Source: Argentina anserina
Lineage: Eukaryota > Streptophyta > Magnoliopsida > Rosales > Rosaceae
DNA length: 64,000 bases
Direction: 5' to 3'
Assembly: GCF_933775445.1 (NCBI RefSeq)
Contig: NC_065876.1
Span: 18,104,001-18,168,000, forward strand
In this document: positions 34,404 to 46,950 of the stretch, one piece after another
How the letters are laid out: each line of letters opens with the position of its first letter
Numbering within the stretch: the stretch's first letter is position 1
Notes under the pieces: generated by a model
Told to the model about the DNA's origin: nothing
Seen by the model: the letters and a program-made list of their open reading frames with translations, nothing else
The model's database searches: none
Position numbers and translations under genes: made by a program

Positions 34404-35948
34404 TGATAGGAGCACAAAATGTGACGTTCTTAATGTGTATATGTCTTATTCTTATGCTTTGTTACTTCTTATTTAGTTGTTTTAGATTCATAATTGTCAT
34501 TTGTATGTTCTAAGGAGAGCTATGACGAAATTGAATGATTTGATGATGAAATTGTGCTAAGTGTTAGAACTCCTTATTTTGCTAGGATTTCTTACTTGAC
34601 TAGGACTCTACTTTCCTATTTTTATTCTTTCATATTCCTTAATTGTCGATTTCTTTTCAGGAAAGACAAATCATACTTGGAAAGGAAGTAGTGATGCCAT
34701 GATGCATTCCTAGTGAGACAAGGAAATTATGTCTGAGTTCAAGAAGGGGAAGAAGATGCCGGCCTAGCTATTCATACTTGGACAAAGAGAGATGTCGTGC
34801 AGCCCATATATGTTTCCCTATTGGATTTGGAGTACATGAATCAAAATCCATGACAAAGAAGATTTCAGCTTCCCAATTGGATTCTATCTACTACAAGGGA
34901 CGGCAAAGAGGGTTTATTTTCTCCTATATATAGAAGCTCGGCCTCCCCATTCATTCATCATCAACCTTGCACACAAGCACAAGCCTAGCTTTGTCGAATC
35001 AATCCCTCACCCTTCTAAGAAATCCTAAAACTGATTCCACCATTCTCCACCAATCTATAGCCTTCAAGCACGCTTGTGAAGAAGGTTCCATCCCCTAGAA
35101 GTCACGGCTATACTTGTGGAATTGCTTGATTTATAAAGTGTAACCATGATTCACTCTTTGTTTCAATTCGGTTTTGGTTTTCTTGTTCTTGGATGAGCTT
35201 GCGATTTGTGTAGTGTAATCTTGTTTCAATTTTGTCTATGAAATAGCTACTTGATTCAATTTATATAAAGATTTGAATTCATGTTTTGGTTTTATGAATT
35301 TTCTGTTTTGGTTTCTGCCGTGTACTATATATGAACAATTTCGATTCCTAAGTGTTATGATTATGCTTGTAGCATGATATTTAGGTTGTTAGATTAAAGA
35401 CTTATGCTAAGAACATGTTTACTATTTTATATGGAAGTTTCAAATTGCATGGTTGTTGGTTAAGTAGGTGACATGCTTAATGAATTCAATGTGCATGGCT
35501 TTGGAATTACATGATGAAGATGAACATGTTAGATTTCGATTATGGCTGCTTGGTATTAATTGAATGTGTTAAGTGTCTATGTGTTTAGATTACTGCTTAG
35601 AACCCTAATTGCATGATCCAGCCTTAAGTGTTCATAAGGAGGTCTCGGTATGATTCTAAAGAGAGACATAGAACTTGTTTCGATTTCTTTATGTGAATTG
35701 TTTTGGTGATTGTTTATGTGTTGGTTGGTTGATCACATGTATATATTAGTTTAGGTTTTATTTTCTGTTTTCATATCTTAATCGGATCATATAAATCAAA
35801 CTCTTTTATATCTTTATGAATTCGTGTTAAGTGTTGTGATCCTAAGCCCTGGCTGGATCCCCGGTTTGTGAACGATACCCTCTTGCTTTATACTACTAAT
35901 GATGCGCACATGGTTAAATATTGATGTCGAGTAATCGAGCAATCATCA
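34404..35948 (+). mobile_element. Solo LTR of a gypsy-like element in the copia leader, TSD ATATA
   Basis: Starts TGATAGGAGCACAAAATG and ends AATCATCA, flanked by ATATA at 34399-34403 and 35949-35953. The paralogous copia copy has the uninterrupted site (41515-41525: 'aaagtatatataacagtat'), which confirms the boundaries. TATA-like TATATATAG is at 34925-34933. It is related to, but distinct from, the solo LTR at 29704. Confidence 0.93.
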
Positions 35949-36575
35949 ATATAACAGTATAATTGAATCAAAACAAACAACAACCAATAACAACAATGAA
36001 ATCGAGATTGAAAAACACTAACTTGATTCAGATAGAGGCCTGCTTTGCAGTGACCTAAGACAGAAATTCGTCCTCACTTGTGCTGCAGTTTCGGACGTCT
36101 ATCTTGAAGATACAACTATCTAGTACAAGTTATTGCCCAAGAACTTGTCCCTGGCGAATTTACTTTGTGTTTCAGAGAAATCGATTTGGGGAGGAAGAAG
36201 AAGAGATGAATTTCTGATTGAAAACAACGACACAGTGTCGTCTTTATACAAAGACAAATTCGAACATGTAAAACTTTTCAAAAAGTTGTAACTGTTGGTA
36301 ACAGTTATTACCTTTGGTTTTATCCGAAAATAATAAAAATTAATAAAATTATTAATTCAAAAATTTTAATCAGATTTAATTTTCTAGAACCCAAGGCCCA
36401 TCTATGACTTTATATAAATATATATCATTTTCTATTAGAAATCCAATAGAAAGCTCATCAAGCCAACTATAGGCTATTCCACTCATTCACTTGCTCACAT
36501 GGGTGTTTGTTTATAAACAACCAAGCAAGTAGTTTTTCTTCAATGTGGGATTTTATCCCACACTAAGTTCCAACA
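35949..36575 (-). mobile_element. Copia leader plus LTR shared by copies A and B
   Basis: On the minus strand the LTR starts TGTTGGAACTTAGTG at 36575, preceded by a purine-rich AAATGTGGGGTAT tract. This is the 3' LTR of the element whose pol lies above it (copy B) and at the same time the 5' LTR of copy A, whose leader and gag follow below. The inner (3') end of the LTR was not resolved and probably lies near 36030-36080. The left part (35949-36025) is untranslated leader shared with 41520-41590. Confidence 0.7.
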
Positions 36576-37184
36576 ATACCCCACATTTTCTATTCAAACT
36601 CTAACAATATCCCACATTTGAATAGAAAATAAGATAATAATGAACTTTATCGATTTTCCAGAAACTAGATATGAAATGCATCGGAAAAGGTGTCTTTTGG
36701 ACTTGAACCTTTCGTAGTGAATACTTATCGGATCTACTTTGTGAAAGAGTGAACTTAAGTCTTGAACTATTCACGTTTTGTAGTAAATCGAGACAACAAA
36801 TATCACACATATCATATCTATACACATTTCAATTCTTACGGTCGTGTTCATTTTGGTCCTGAACAACTCCTTACTTCATGAGAATTTTAGAGAACTTAGC
36901 AAACTCGGTTCCCAAAGATGCGACCCCACATCAATCTCATATAGGTAGTGCCAATTAAGAATAGTCCGTACTATCCCACCTTAATCAAAGGCTATTAGTA
37001 TTATTAAGAATAATGTAATATTCATCCATTATACGTCAACGGAATAACACACTTAAATTGCATCATAGGAATGAACATATGTGTGTTTATGCTTCTTGAG
37101 TCTTCCCTAACTAGTTTACTTATTGAACCTAGACCATGGGATCTCCAATGTTGCTAGGTTAGGTTTCCGCCAAGTAATGACTCA

Positions 37185-38559
37185 TTATATTGGCTTTAAG
37201 CCCATTCCCCTCGATGTAAATACTACTTGCTCTCTATTAAGGCCTTTTGTCAAAGGATTCGCTATTTTTTCCTTTGATTTTACATAGTCAATGGAAATAA
37301 TTCCATTTTGGAGCAAGTCTCGTATTGTCTTGTGACGTCGCCTTATATGCCTTGATTTGCCATTGTAGATTTGGTTCTTAGCTCTTGTAAGAGCAGCCAT
37401 ACTATCACAATGAATACAAATGGCCGTAACATGCGTTGGCCACAACGGAATACCCTCTAGGAAGTTTTTGAGCCATTCTGCCTCTTCAGCAGCTTTGTCT
37501 AAGGCTACAAACTCAGCTTCCATAGTCGAATGTGTATTCACGGTTTGCTTCGATGATTTCCAGGAAACGGCTGCCCCTCCAAGTGTAAATACATAACCAC
37601 TTGTAGACCTACTTTTCGAATGATTGTAAATCCAATTAGCATCACAATATCCTTCTAACACGGGAGGATATTTTGTATAATGCAATCCATAATCCATTGT
37701 ATACTTTAGGTATTGTAGCACTCTCACTAGTGCAAACCAATGATCTTTTTCCGGGATTGTGAGAGTAATGACTAAGTCTACTCAAACTATATGCTATATC
37801 TGGTCTTGTACAATTCATTATGTACATCAAGCTCCCAAGAACTTGAGTATATTCCAATTGAGACACACTATCACCTTGATTCTTCTTAAGATGACTAGTG
37901 GGATCAAATGGAGTAACAACCGGCCTATCTTCAAAATGTCCAAATTTCCTAAGGACTTTCTTCACATAATGAGATTGAGTAAGTGTGTAATCATCCAGGT
38001 TCCTTTGAATCTGAATTCCAAGAATGATATCGGCTATGCCCATATCCTTCATATCAAAAGAAGAATGCATTAGTTTCTTGGTTTGATTAATTACATCCTT
38101 ACTTGTTCCCATTATTAGCATATCATCCACATATAAACATACAATGACACATGCATTTTTACACTCTTTCACATAGACACATTTGTCACATTCGTTGATT
38201 TTGAAACCATTTGACAATAGTGTATTATCAAATTTCTCATGCCATTATTTTAGAGCTTGCTTAAGTCCATAAAGGGACTTAACCAATTTGCACACTTTCT
38301 TTTCTTGACCTTTAACGACAAACCCTTCGGGTTGTTCCATGTATATCTCTTCATCTAATTCATCATTCAAGAACGCAGTTTTCACATCCATTTGGTATAT
38401 TTCCAAATTGTGAACAGCCGCAATAGCAATCAACATCCTTATAGACATAATTCTTGTGACCGGTGAATAAGTATCAAAGAAGTCGATACATTCCTTTTGG
38501 CGATACTCTTTGGCTACTATACGAGCCTTGTATTTTTCTATGGTACCATCAAGTCTCAA
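37185..38559 (-). pseudogene. Copia copy B: reverse transcriptase and RNase H
   Basis: Frames 38559-38245, 38217-37642 and 37727-37185 together encode the reverse transcriptase (KARIVAKEYRQKECIDFFDT; MDVKTAFLNDELDEEIYMEQ; catalytic YVDDMLIMG) and the RNase H ([66 protein letters not shown]). Stops and frame changes near 38240 and 37720 break the polyprotein. The lineage looks like a plant copia with a C-terminal ADPLTKGL-like motif (IANPLTKGL). Confidence 0.9.
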
Positions 38560-38585
38560 TTTTCTTTTAAAAATCCATTTATGGC

Positions 38586-40139
38586 CTATTGGTTTATTCC
38601 CGGAGGTAAATCAACCAATGTCCATGTATTATTTTGCATAATGGATTCTAATTCATTTTGGATAGCCTCTTTCCAATAAGGTGCTTCTGATGACTCTATA
38701 GCAGCCTTATAAGTTTGAGGTTCTCCTTCAATTGCAAAGGTCATATAATCGGGTCCAAAATCTTTGGCTATTTTTCCACGTTTGCTTCTTCTTGGTTCAA
38801 CTTGTTCTTGACCAACTGAAGATGCTTCTTTTCCAATTTCGGCACTTTTGTCTACCTCTCTTTGAGACATGGTTTTATTCCTTGGATTAAATGTTTCTTT
38901 ATCTTTATCCTTGTAAGGATAAATATTCTCAAAAAATTCTGCGTCGGCAGATTCAATGATTGTGTTTTTGTTAATTCCTTCTACCTCCGAATTGTAGACC
39001 AAAATTTTATGTGCAGCACTATCATTAGCAGGGCCAATATAGATGCAATCGATAGTTTTTTGTCCAAGTTTAGTTCTTTTTGGCAAAGGAACTTGAACTT
39101 TCGCAAGACAACCCCACACTTTCATCGTTTTCAAAGTTGGCAATCGTCCCTTCTAAATTTCATAAGGACGGTTGTTCTTAACAGCAATGGCTATTCATTT
39201 AAGTCTTCGGGTAGCACCACTAGATCTTCAACAAGGTGGAAATTCTCGTATTCCGTATGTACATGTTCCTGCGGCTCGGATGAGTATTCTTGTTTATATC
39301 GCTACGGCATACAACCACGATCCTCTGCCTATCTATCGCTCTGGGTCAACTTAGGAAACAAAGAGAGAAGCCCTCAACCAACAAGGAAAGTAAACTCTTC
39401 TTGAATAGCAAACAATGGAGTTGATCACTTTGTTTATGAGGAATCCTATTTAATATCATATTTTCAGTAAGACACGCATCTCCCCAAAGACAATGTGGTG
39501 CTCCCGAAGTAATTAACATAGAATTGGTCATATTTTTCAATGTTCTATTCTTACGTTCGGCAATACCGTTTTATTTTGGAGTATATGGAGCTGTGGTTTG
39601 ATGCACAATACCATGCGCAGAACAAAATTCAGTAAAGTCGTTGGATTCATACTCTCCTCCTCTATCCGACCTTAGAAGTTTGATTCTTTTCTCAAGTTGA
39701 TTCTCAACTTCGGCTTTGTATGTTTTGAGCATGTTTAAAGCCTCATCTTTGGTATGTATCAAGTACACATAACAATATTTACTGCAGTCATCTATAAATG
39801 ATATAATAGTTCTTTCCTCCACGAGATGGAGTTGCTTTGTAATCACACAAATCACTATGAATTAAACCAAGTACTTCATTGGATTTCTCTACAGATTTGT
39901 GAGGATGACTCACATATTTGGATTCTACACAGATTTCACACTTAGTCATTTTGTCCATTGAACACTTAGGTAGCATGCCTAAACTTATCATTCTTTGTAG
40001 AGAACGAAAGTTAACATGTCCTAATCTAGAATGCCATAAAGAAGAGGACTCAACCATGTACATAGAAGCAGTGCTAGTGCATGCGTTATTATTAATAATA
40101 GCAGCATCCATAGTAGGTACAACACTTAGTTTAAAGAGT
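38586..40139 (-). pseudogene. Copia copy B: integrase with an organellar insert
   Basis: Minus frames 40111-39788 (LWHSRLGHVNFRSLQRM ... CEICVESKYVSHP, the HHCC zinc region), 39855-39571 (FIDDCSKYCYVYLI; LRSDRGGEYESNDFTEFC, core D and E residues), 39540-39346 and 39143-38586 (post-integrase KVWGCLAKVQVPLPKRTKLG; YIGPANDSAAHKIL). A stop (TAG in place of TGG) precedes KGRLPTLKTMKVWGC. Between the last two frames a mitochondrial fragment interrupts the region. Confidence 0.88.
39169..39312 (+). pseudogene. ccmC: Mitochondrial ccmC fragment (NUMT) inside the copia integrase
   Basis: Plus-strand frame reads FLTAMAIHLSLRVAPLDLQQ, then GGNSRIPYVHVPAARMSILV and YIATA. This is the N-terminal part of CcmC, a membrane protein of cytochrome c maturation encoded in plant mitochondria. 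About 45 codons are present and the rest is absent. The left junction falls in 'cggttgttctt', which both the copia sequence and ccmC could supply, so there may be microhomology. Sequence from 39313 to about 39400 is of uncertain origin. Confidence 0.87.
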
Positions 40140-41490
40140 CATTCACAAAGGTAACCCTTTCCTACATATAACCCACCCTTGGTGAGTACAAATTTGTCAG
40201 ATTCAAATACAAGTTTAAAGCCCTTATTACTTAGAACAGGACCGGAAACCAAATTCTTACAAATTTCAGGCACATAAAGCACATTAGTAAGCACAAGATC
40301 CTTCTCGGAAGTGAGTTTCAAAATCACCTTCCCTTGTCCTTCCACTTTTGCAGTTGTGGCATTCCCCATGAACAATGATTCACCTTTATTAATTGACTGG
40401 TATGATGAGAACATCTCCCTTTGAGAACAAACATGCCTTGTAACACCAGTGCCCATCCACCAATCAGTTGAATTAGTAACCAGATTTGCTTCAGCAACCA
40501 CTCCAATGAATTGGTTTTCAGATTCAACAAGGTTGGCTTGGTTGAAATTTCCAGAACCTCCAGCACCACCTCCTTGATCCTTCCTCAGGCGACATTCCTT
40601 GGCTTTATGCCCTGGTTTGCCATAGACCCAGCAGCCTCCAATGTGTTTCTTCTTGAAAGGTTTGGTCTTTTGTGGGGCGAGGGGATTCCTTCCAGCAATT
40701 ACAATAGGCTTAGCAGCCGTATTCTTGCCTTTGTTTTTCTGAAACTTGGCCTTTGATGGACTCCCTCCAACCATATTAGCAGTTGGCTCCAAGGAAATAG
40801 CATCAGCCTTCTCATTTTTCCGGTTATCCTCTCCAACTTGAAGTTTAAGAACCAATTGCTCAAAATTCATATCCTCAGTTAGATGTTTCAGATATATTTT
40901 GAAATCTTTCCATGTAGGAGGTAATTTTTGAATGATGGAACCAACAAGGAAATTCGGGTTAAGACCCATACCTTCCACATCTAACTCATGAACAATGACT
41001 TGAAGTTCCTCCACTTGCTTGACAACAGATTTGGCATCACTCATTTTCAAAATTCAGAAACTTGCCAATGACAAACTTCTTTGAACAAGCAACCTCAGTC
41101 TTGTACTTGTTCTCCGATGACTGCCACAACTCCCTTGCAATTTTGAATGTGGAGTAGATATCATACAAGGAATCGTCCAAGGTATTGAGAATATAGTTCC
41201 TGCACAGAAACTCATTAGTCTCCCAAGAATCTATAGCATTCTTGTTCTCAGCCTGTTGTGCTGATATTAGAGCATTATCTCCGTCTCCAACTAGAACAGT
41301 ATGAGCCTCAGCAGTGAGGACGTTTGCCACATTCAAAGTTGTCAAATAAAACAACATCTTCTGTTGCCAAGTGTTTGAAATCAGAACCCTTGAATTTCTC
41401 AGGTTTCTCAACATGATTTTTCCCAATCGATAATATTGATTGATCCATCTCTACAAGATTAGAGAATTTATGTCTTAGATTGTTAAGACC
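40139..41490 (-). pseudogene. Copia copy B: gag and protease
   Basis: Frames 41514-41308, 41426-41037 and 41050-40139 cover gag. The zinc knuckle reads CWVYGKPGHKAKEC (second Cys replaced by Tyr), and the protease motif reads WWMGTGVTRHVCS where copy A has WWIDTGATRHVCS, so the catalytic Asp is lost. Together with a frameshift near 41045 this shows copy B cannot supply Gag-protease. Confidence 0.9.
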
Positions 41491-41594
41491 AACCAAATTC
41501 ACGATTACAAACAAAGTATATATAACAGTATAATTGAATCAAAATAATTAACAACGAATAATAATAATGAAATCGAGATTGAAAAACTTTATAT

Positions 41595-41778
41595 TGTTCC
41601 GGGAGAATTACTATTCTACCCTTATGTGTGTCTTAGCCTAATAGGTTTCCTGTTAGGAGATAGATTAGCATCTCCGTAATAGATTAGGACTCCGAATCCT
41701 ACGGGATTGTGGTTTTGTAATGCCTATATATAGGCCCCCATATCATTCAATAATACACAAGTATTTCATCCTGAAACA
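41595..41778 (+). mobile_element. 5' LTR of the young element
   Basis: Starts TGTTCCGGGAGAATTAC and ends CCTGAAACA. A palindromic TATA region CCTATATATAGG lies at 41723-41734. I found no base different from the 3' LTR. Confidence 0.95.
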
Positions 41779-41795
41779 CGTTATCAGCACGTTGC
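41779..41795 (+). promoter_or_regulatory. Putative primer-binding site
   Basis: CGTTATCAGCACG immediately follows the 5' LTR. It contains the TATCAG core seen in copia-type sites primed by initiator-methionine tRNA. The tRNA assignment is an inference. Confidence 0.5.
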
Positions 41796-41829
41796 TCTAA
41801 AACCCTGAACTTTTAGAGCCCTATTTTTT

Positions 41830-42310
41830 TTCTCTCTCTCTCTCCTCCGCCGGCCGCCGTCGATTCCAAGCTCCGGCATCTCCTCGCCGGCGCACCTCCT
41901 GCAGCCGCCGCACCGCAGCCCCCCCCCCCCGCAGCCCCTGCCTGCAAGCCCTGCACGCAGCCCCGCAACCCCTGCGCGCAGCCCCTGCATGCTGCCCTTG
42001 CAGCCCCGCGCGCAGCCCCTGCGCGCAGCCCCCGCGCGCAGCCCCTGCGTGCTGCCCCCGCAGCCCCGCGCGCAGCTTCTGCATGCTACCCCCGCACGCT
42101 GCCCTGCCCTGCAGCCCCGCGCGCAGCCCCTGCGTGCTGCCCACGCAGCCCCGCACGCTGCCCTGCCCTGCAGCCCCCACAACGCAGCCCTGCACGCATG
42201 CACGCTGCCCCGCACGCAGCCCTGCACGCACCCCTGCAGCCCCCCCTGCTGCCCCTGCGACCCCCCTGCTGCCCCTGCACGCAGCCTCCGCAGCCCCGCA
42301 GGGTATCCTC
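41830..42310 (+). repeat. C-rich block of GCAGCCCC/GCGCAGCCCC units
   Basis: Imperfect short units such as CCCTGCGCGCAGCC and CCCTGCATGCTGCC repeat about 30 times, with a C run at 41919-41928. The strand bias is extreme. A related block occurs in the older family member at 7150-7565. Long frames on both strands (for example 41784-42332 -) reflect composition. Confidence 0.9.
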
Positions 42311-45119
42311 CGCATTCGCTCCGCAAAAACATCTTTTTGCCCCGAAAAACCCCGCATCAGAGGATTCAAAATTGCTCCTCCCGCATATATACGCAATGAA
42401 CGTGAACTGCACAAGCAAACTCTTCGCTCAAGAGAAGCTACTCTCGTCTTCTCTACCCTTTTGGGCCTTTAAACTATTTCTCTTTTTTCCTTTTTATTTT
42501 CCTATTGCTTATTAAATCGTTTATTTGCACGTTTTCGTTTTCTAACTATGTTTCACGTGCTTGCATAGGAAAAGTGATCACTCGTCGTACTATGGTGATG
42601 ACATTCATGCCGAGATGGATGATACTTTTGTCATCTACATACGATTTTGATCGTATGCTCCCAAGATTTTATGTCATCGGACGAAGATCGAAAAGGAATT
42701 CAACAAGCAACTTCATGCATGACGATCGATTTGCAGAGCAATTTACTTATATGCGGTCTATTTGGCAGACCAACAAGTATGTTTTTCTTAAAGTTGCTGC
42801 TTTTGAAGATATATATATATAAATTATCGGGCGCTATTAGCCTTTTTCATGTCTTCTTTTCCGGCCTTTCTTATAACGCCGATGAGACCAAAGAGGGATA
42901 TGATTCCCCTCTTGGTCGACGTTTTTCGTGTGACGGTCCTGGGGGAGTCACGTTATTATTTAAAAAGGAAGATATCGATTTCGTGTGGTCGCCTGAGTGC
43001 ACCGCTGTTTTGGGTGCGATCATGAGAATCGCCGATATGCATATCGATTATTTTGTGACCATATACATCACAACCCTTCTAATTCCGGTTACATACTTGA
43101 ATATTTCGATTATTCGAAACCTATCTAACCCTCGTTTCTTATGGATGCGTCGCCATCGCAACTGTTATTTGAATGTTTGAGTTTTCTTAAACTCATGCCT
43201 ATAAACGATAATCCCAAGGTCTACGTACTCATTTATTTGAGTTGATTCATTACTCTGATGCAGCACTATTTGCTGACAAAAGATCGCAAAAATAAAGAAT
43301 TCTATGGGACACACTTAAAGTGATTTAATGAACGTCTATGACGTTGTATTATCAGAGTTGACCTTGATGCATACTCCATATCCAAGAAACGCATGCCATT
43401 TTTGGCACCTGTATCTATTTCTCAAGGGAATTTTGGAGATGGAAACGTAACATTCTTCCATTCTCAAGTAAGCACATTTTTGAGCCTCGAGCTAAGGCTC
43501 CGCCCAATCCGATATGCAAGATTTTGTTGCTACGGACTTTTGATTAGTCACTCTATTTTGACTATGTCTTCTGCTTACTATTTTTCAAGTATGACGTTGG
43601 CATTGCCATGATTATTGCTCGACTTTATCCTAAGTCGTCTATTGGAATTGGAAGCTTGTTTGTGTTGTATTAAATATTGGCATATTCTATAAAATTTCTC
43701 GTCTTTCTTGGACTTGTGAGAATTTTATTTGCCTTGGCTTAGCATGCATGGTCAACGTTTACAACTCACGTGGTTTTTAAATTGGCCGCTTTTGGGTTAC
43801 ATGGGACCCCAATAGCACTACATTGTGATTTTGGACTTTGAAATTTGGAAAACGGACCTCGGAACGTCAAAATTGACGTCGTTTTTTCCGGTTACTGTTC
43901 CGGCGTTTCCGGAACGTTTTCCGGCGTTTTACCGGCGTATTCGCCGCCTTCCGGCCATTTGCCGGCGTTTCCGGCACCGCCATCCGGTTCCGGACGGCGT
44001 TCCCTGTCGGACCTGAAGTTACGGCCTCCATACCGGCCAGGTCCGGCCACCGCCGGCCGGATTTCCGGCAATTGGTGCCGCCGGCTTCCGACGAGTTTTT
44101 CCGACGTTTTTTTTTTTCGTCGTTTCTCGTCATTTTTCCGGCATATCTCAGCAGTTCTTGCTGCCATGTTTTCCTAGTCCAAAATTCACCCGGTTTTGAG
44201 TTAATTTGACATGGTTTTCCGGTTAATTTTCCGGTTTTCTCCAAGTCGTTTCATAGCTCAAATGATTTTATTATTATTGGTGACCACCCACACCAATTGG
44301 ATGGTTTTTACCACCCAAATTGTTTGGTATTCAACTGCTCCAATACCATGTTTTTCCAACTCTTGAGTTGAAGAATGTAGTTCTATTGCCATGTGATACA
44401 TTCGATGGGATTACCATTTGTTTCAATCCCCTCTCTTACAATATCCTACGGCGTATTGTGTAGAGAAGTTCACCGCGTCGTTGACTCTCTTAATCTTCAT
44501 TTTGAGAATGTCCCGCCGTGAAATCGAGTGTCTTGCTAATTGCGTAACCACCCACACTGTCCTACGGCGCATGTAGTTGTTTTACGGATCTCGTGCGGAG
44601 ATTGTGTTCTATATCTTCGTGCCTTGCTAAGTTTTAAAGGCCATACATGCCAATGATGGATTTCCATCTTGATATTTGTGTTAAGAATGGAGAGGAATAA
44701 ATCTGTCAGATTTCATTGACAGTATCTTTTTCAAGCTTCGACAGTAGCTTTGTTAGCATGCAGACATCGTTTTGCTTGCGTGCAGCAGTAGCTTTATGTA
44801 ACTCAAGATTCTTTGAATCATGGGTTCGGTTTTACTGTCTTCTCGGTTTTGACATGATCGTTTTTTGGTCATTTTGAACAAGATATGATGATTCGAGTTC
44901 TTTGAAATTCACATTATCATCTATTTTTCATGTTCACGAAGCGATTGGAGGACCACCTCACCCATGCTCCACACGGTGAGGCCGAGCCTATCCGTGCCAT
45001 GCACGGTGAGGCCGAACCTGCCTATTTCAGCGGCTCCATGGCATTAAGGCCGTCGGTGGCGGCATCCCCTCCTTCACAGGAGCTTGTGATGCCTCCCGTG
45101 TCTTCTAATGCCTCCATGA

Positions 45120-46950
45120 CAATCTCTGATGCCAATCGCTCATTTTGCAAAGCTTGTTCTTTTGCTAGATTTCAAGGAAGTCCTTATTTGCTAAGGCTCT
45201 AACCGAGAACATTCCATTCTTACAAAGTATTTAAGGTGACATTAGTGGACCCTATCCAACCGAATACGGACATTTTTCGGTATTTTTATGGCATAGGTTA
45301 AGAGCATCGACGCGTTGGTCACACGTCGCTTTGCTTTCCACAAGAAACGCTGCATTCGCTAAAGTTTTTCGCTATGATCATCATACCAAGGGCTCACCAC
45401 CCTTCCCATCCTCTCAAATCTATTTGAATGAATACCGTTGGAGAGTTCACCCCCAAGACTTTGATGATTTCGTTTTACATGTCTACTGGGATCGTCGTTG
45501 AACATATTATTCCTCATGTTCATTCACTGCACGATCTAGCAGAGCTCGGACTTGGTTATGGGTACTAACCTGCCGATTTTTGCATGGAGATATGTAATGA
45601 TGTTGCATGCAGCGACACTTATTCGTTTCAGACCCACAACTTGCCAAGCGTTTAGTGCGTACCAGATGGTCACTGGATACGGTCTCAACGTTCTTTTCAC
45701 TAACACCTATTTGGTTAAAGTTGTTTATGTGCCTCTATTGTAGTTATCTCAATGGGTCTACTTGAAACGATTAAGTATTCTGGTTGGTTATGATTTATGA
45801 ATCACCAACACTTGTCCGCTATTTCCAATCTACAACCGTTGATCTCTATCCTGCGATATTAGCAGATGGTCACTTTGATGAGACATACTTCCCGTCGTTA
45901 GGGGGAGATATGGAATGCTCCCATTCTGGTTTTAACGCCAGGAATTGACGTGGTGTGGCACTATGTCTCATTAAGATCCCGCACTACTCAAAGTGAGCAA
46001 ATGTGCAACGCATTATCGACCTCCAGAAAGTCAAAGATTCGATGCTCAATGACTTTACCGATATTGCGAAAGTGACGAGATCGCACATAAATGCTGTGAT
46101 GTGCCGGTAGGGTTGGAACTCTCAGAATATGAGAGAATTTCATATGACCTGGTCCTAGCACCGTTGGCACCATCCCTGATAGTGGGAAGGAAGCTGGCGA
46201 TGGCACCATCGTACGCTGTGGTGTTGTCGGCGCCCGTGGCATTGCACCACAAAACAAGGGCGGCAAACGCAAAGATGGACTAGTAAGGGTCATAGCTTCG
46301 GTCTTGGCTCCTGCCTAGATGAGGGGGAGACCATTATTCTCTAGAATCAAATCTAGAAAGAAGCGAAGTGCGTAGGCACAAGTATTTCGCCCATCATCAA
46401 GAGATATCCTCTAAACATGTGTATCAACTAAGTTTCTGTGGGACGCTACAGACTCATTTTGTTGATATTAGAGAAGAATTGAACTCTCACGAATTGATCA
46501 TATACAACGCGCGCGTGTGTTTAATGTATTGATCTCCCATGATTGATGATGTATTCGCTTATGCTCTTATTCCGTTGTAAAGCATCAACGATGAGCAACT
46601 TGACCGAAGTGGAAAGAATCAATACAGGCTGAACTAGACTTGTTATATTGGTCGTTGTTCGTAAGTGTAATGAGAAAGATGAAGTCATGCAATATATGCA
46701 GGACTTATGGCGCAAAGATTGTCTCATTATCCTAGTATTGAGTACGATGAGTTATATTCTCTCGTTATGGACATAATTGCTTTCCGCTACTTGATCAGTA
46801 GTAGTGTCCATGAAAACTGATTTGCAGCATATGATAGTGGTCATTGAATATCTGTAAAGGGATCTTGACGCAGATATGAGAGTGGCCGAGGGACTTTAAA
46901 TGCCTCCAGACCACGGAGAGCTTATGTAATCAGATTGCGACGTTTGAGAG
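45120..46950 (+). pseudogene. Copia pol remnant of the young element (integrase to RT)
   Basis: Broken plus-strand pieces in the expected order: CKACSFARFQGSP (zinc region, 45149), then 'HPLKSI.MNTVGEF' (about 45410-45450), 'YQMVTGYGLNV' (45661-45693), 'HFDETYFPSLGGD' (45870-45908), 'TTQSEQMCNALST' (45978-46020), 'MIDDVFAYALI' (46540-46572) and 'MDIIAFRYLIS' (46768-46800, RT region). Stops and frameshifts occur every few dozen codons. RNase H was not found. Confidence 0.75.

Noticed and set aside
34404..35948. CGCTAAG-type hairpin row in the second solo LTR
   Set aside because: Related words (CTAAG, YTAAGTGT) occur, but I could not find a convincing series of stems, so I do not extend the finding to this LTR.
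41784..42472. Several frames over 100 residues on both strands
   Set aside because: C-rich repeat block lacks stop codons on both strands; no homology and no consistent frame.
43825..44244. Overlapping frames with CCGGCG-rich codons on both strands
   Set aside because: Located inside the young element in a simple CCGG/TTCCGG-rich stretch; no recognisable protein.
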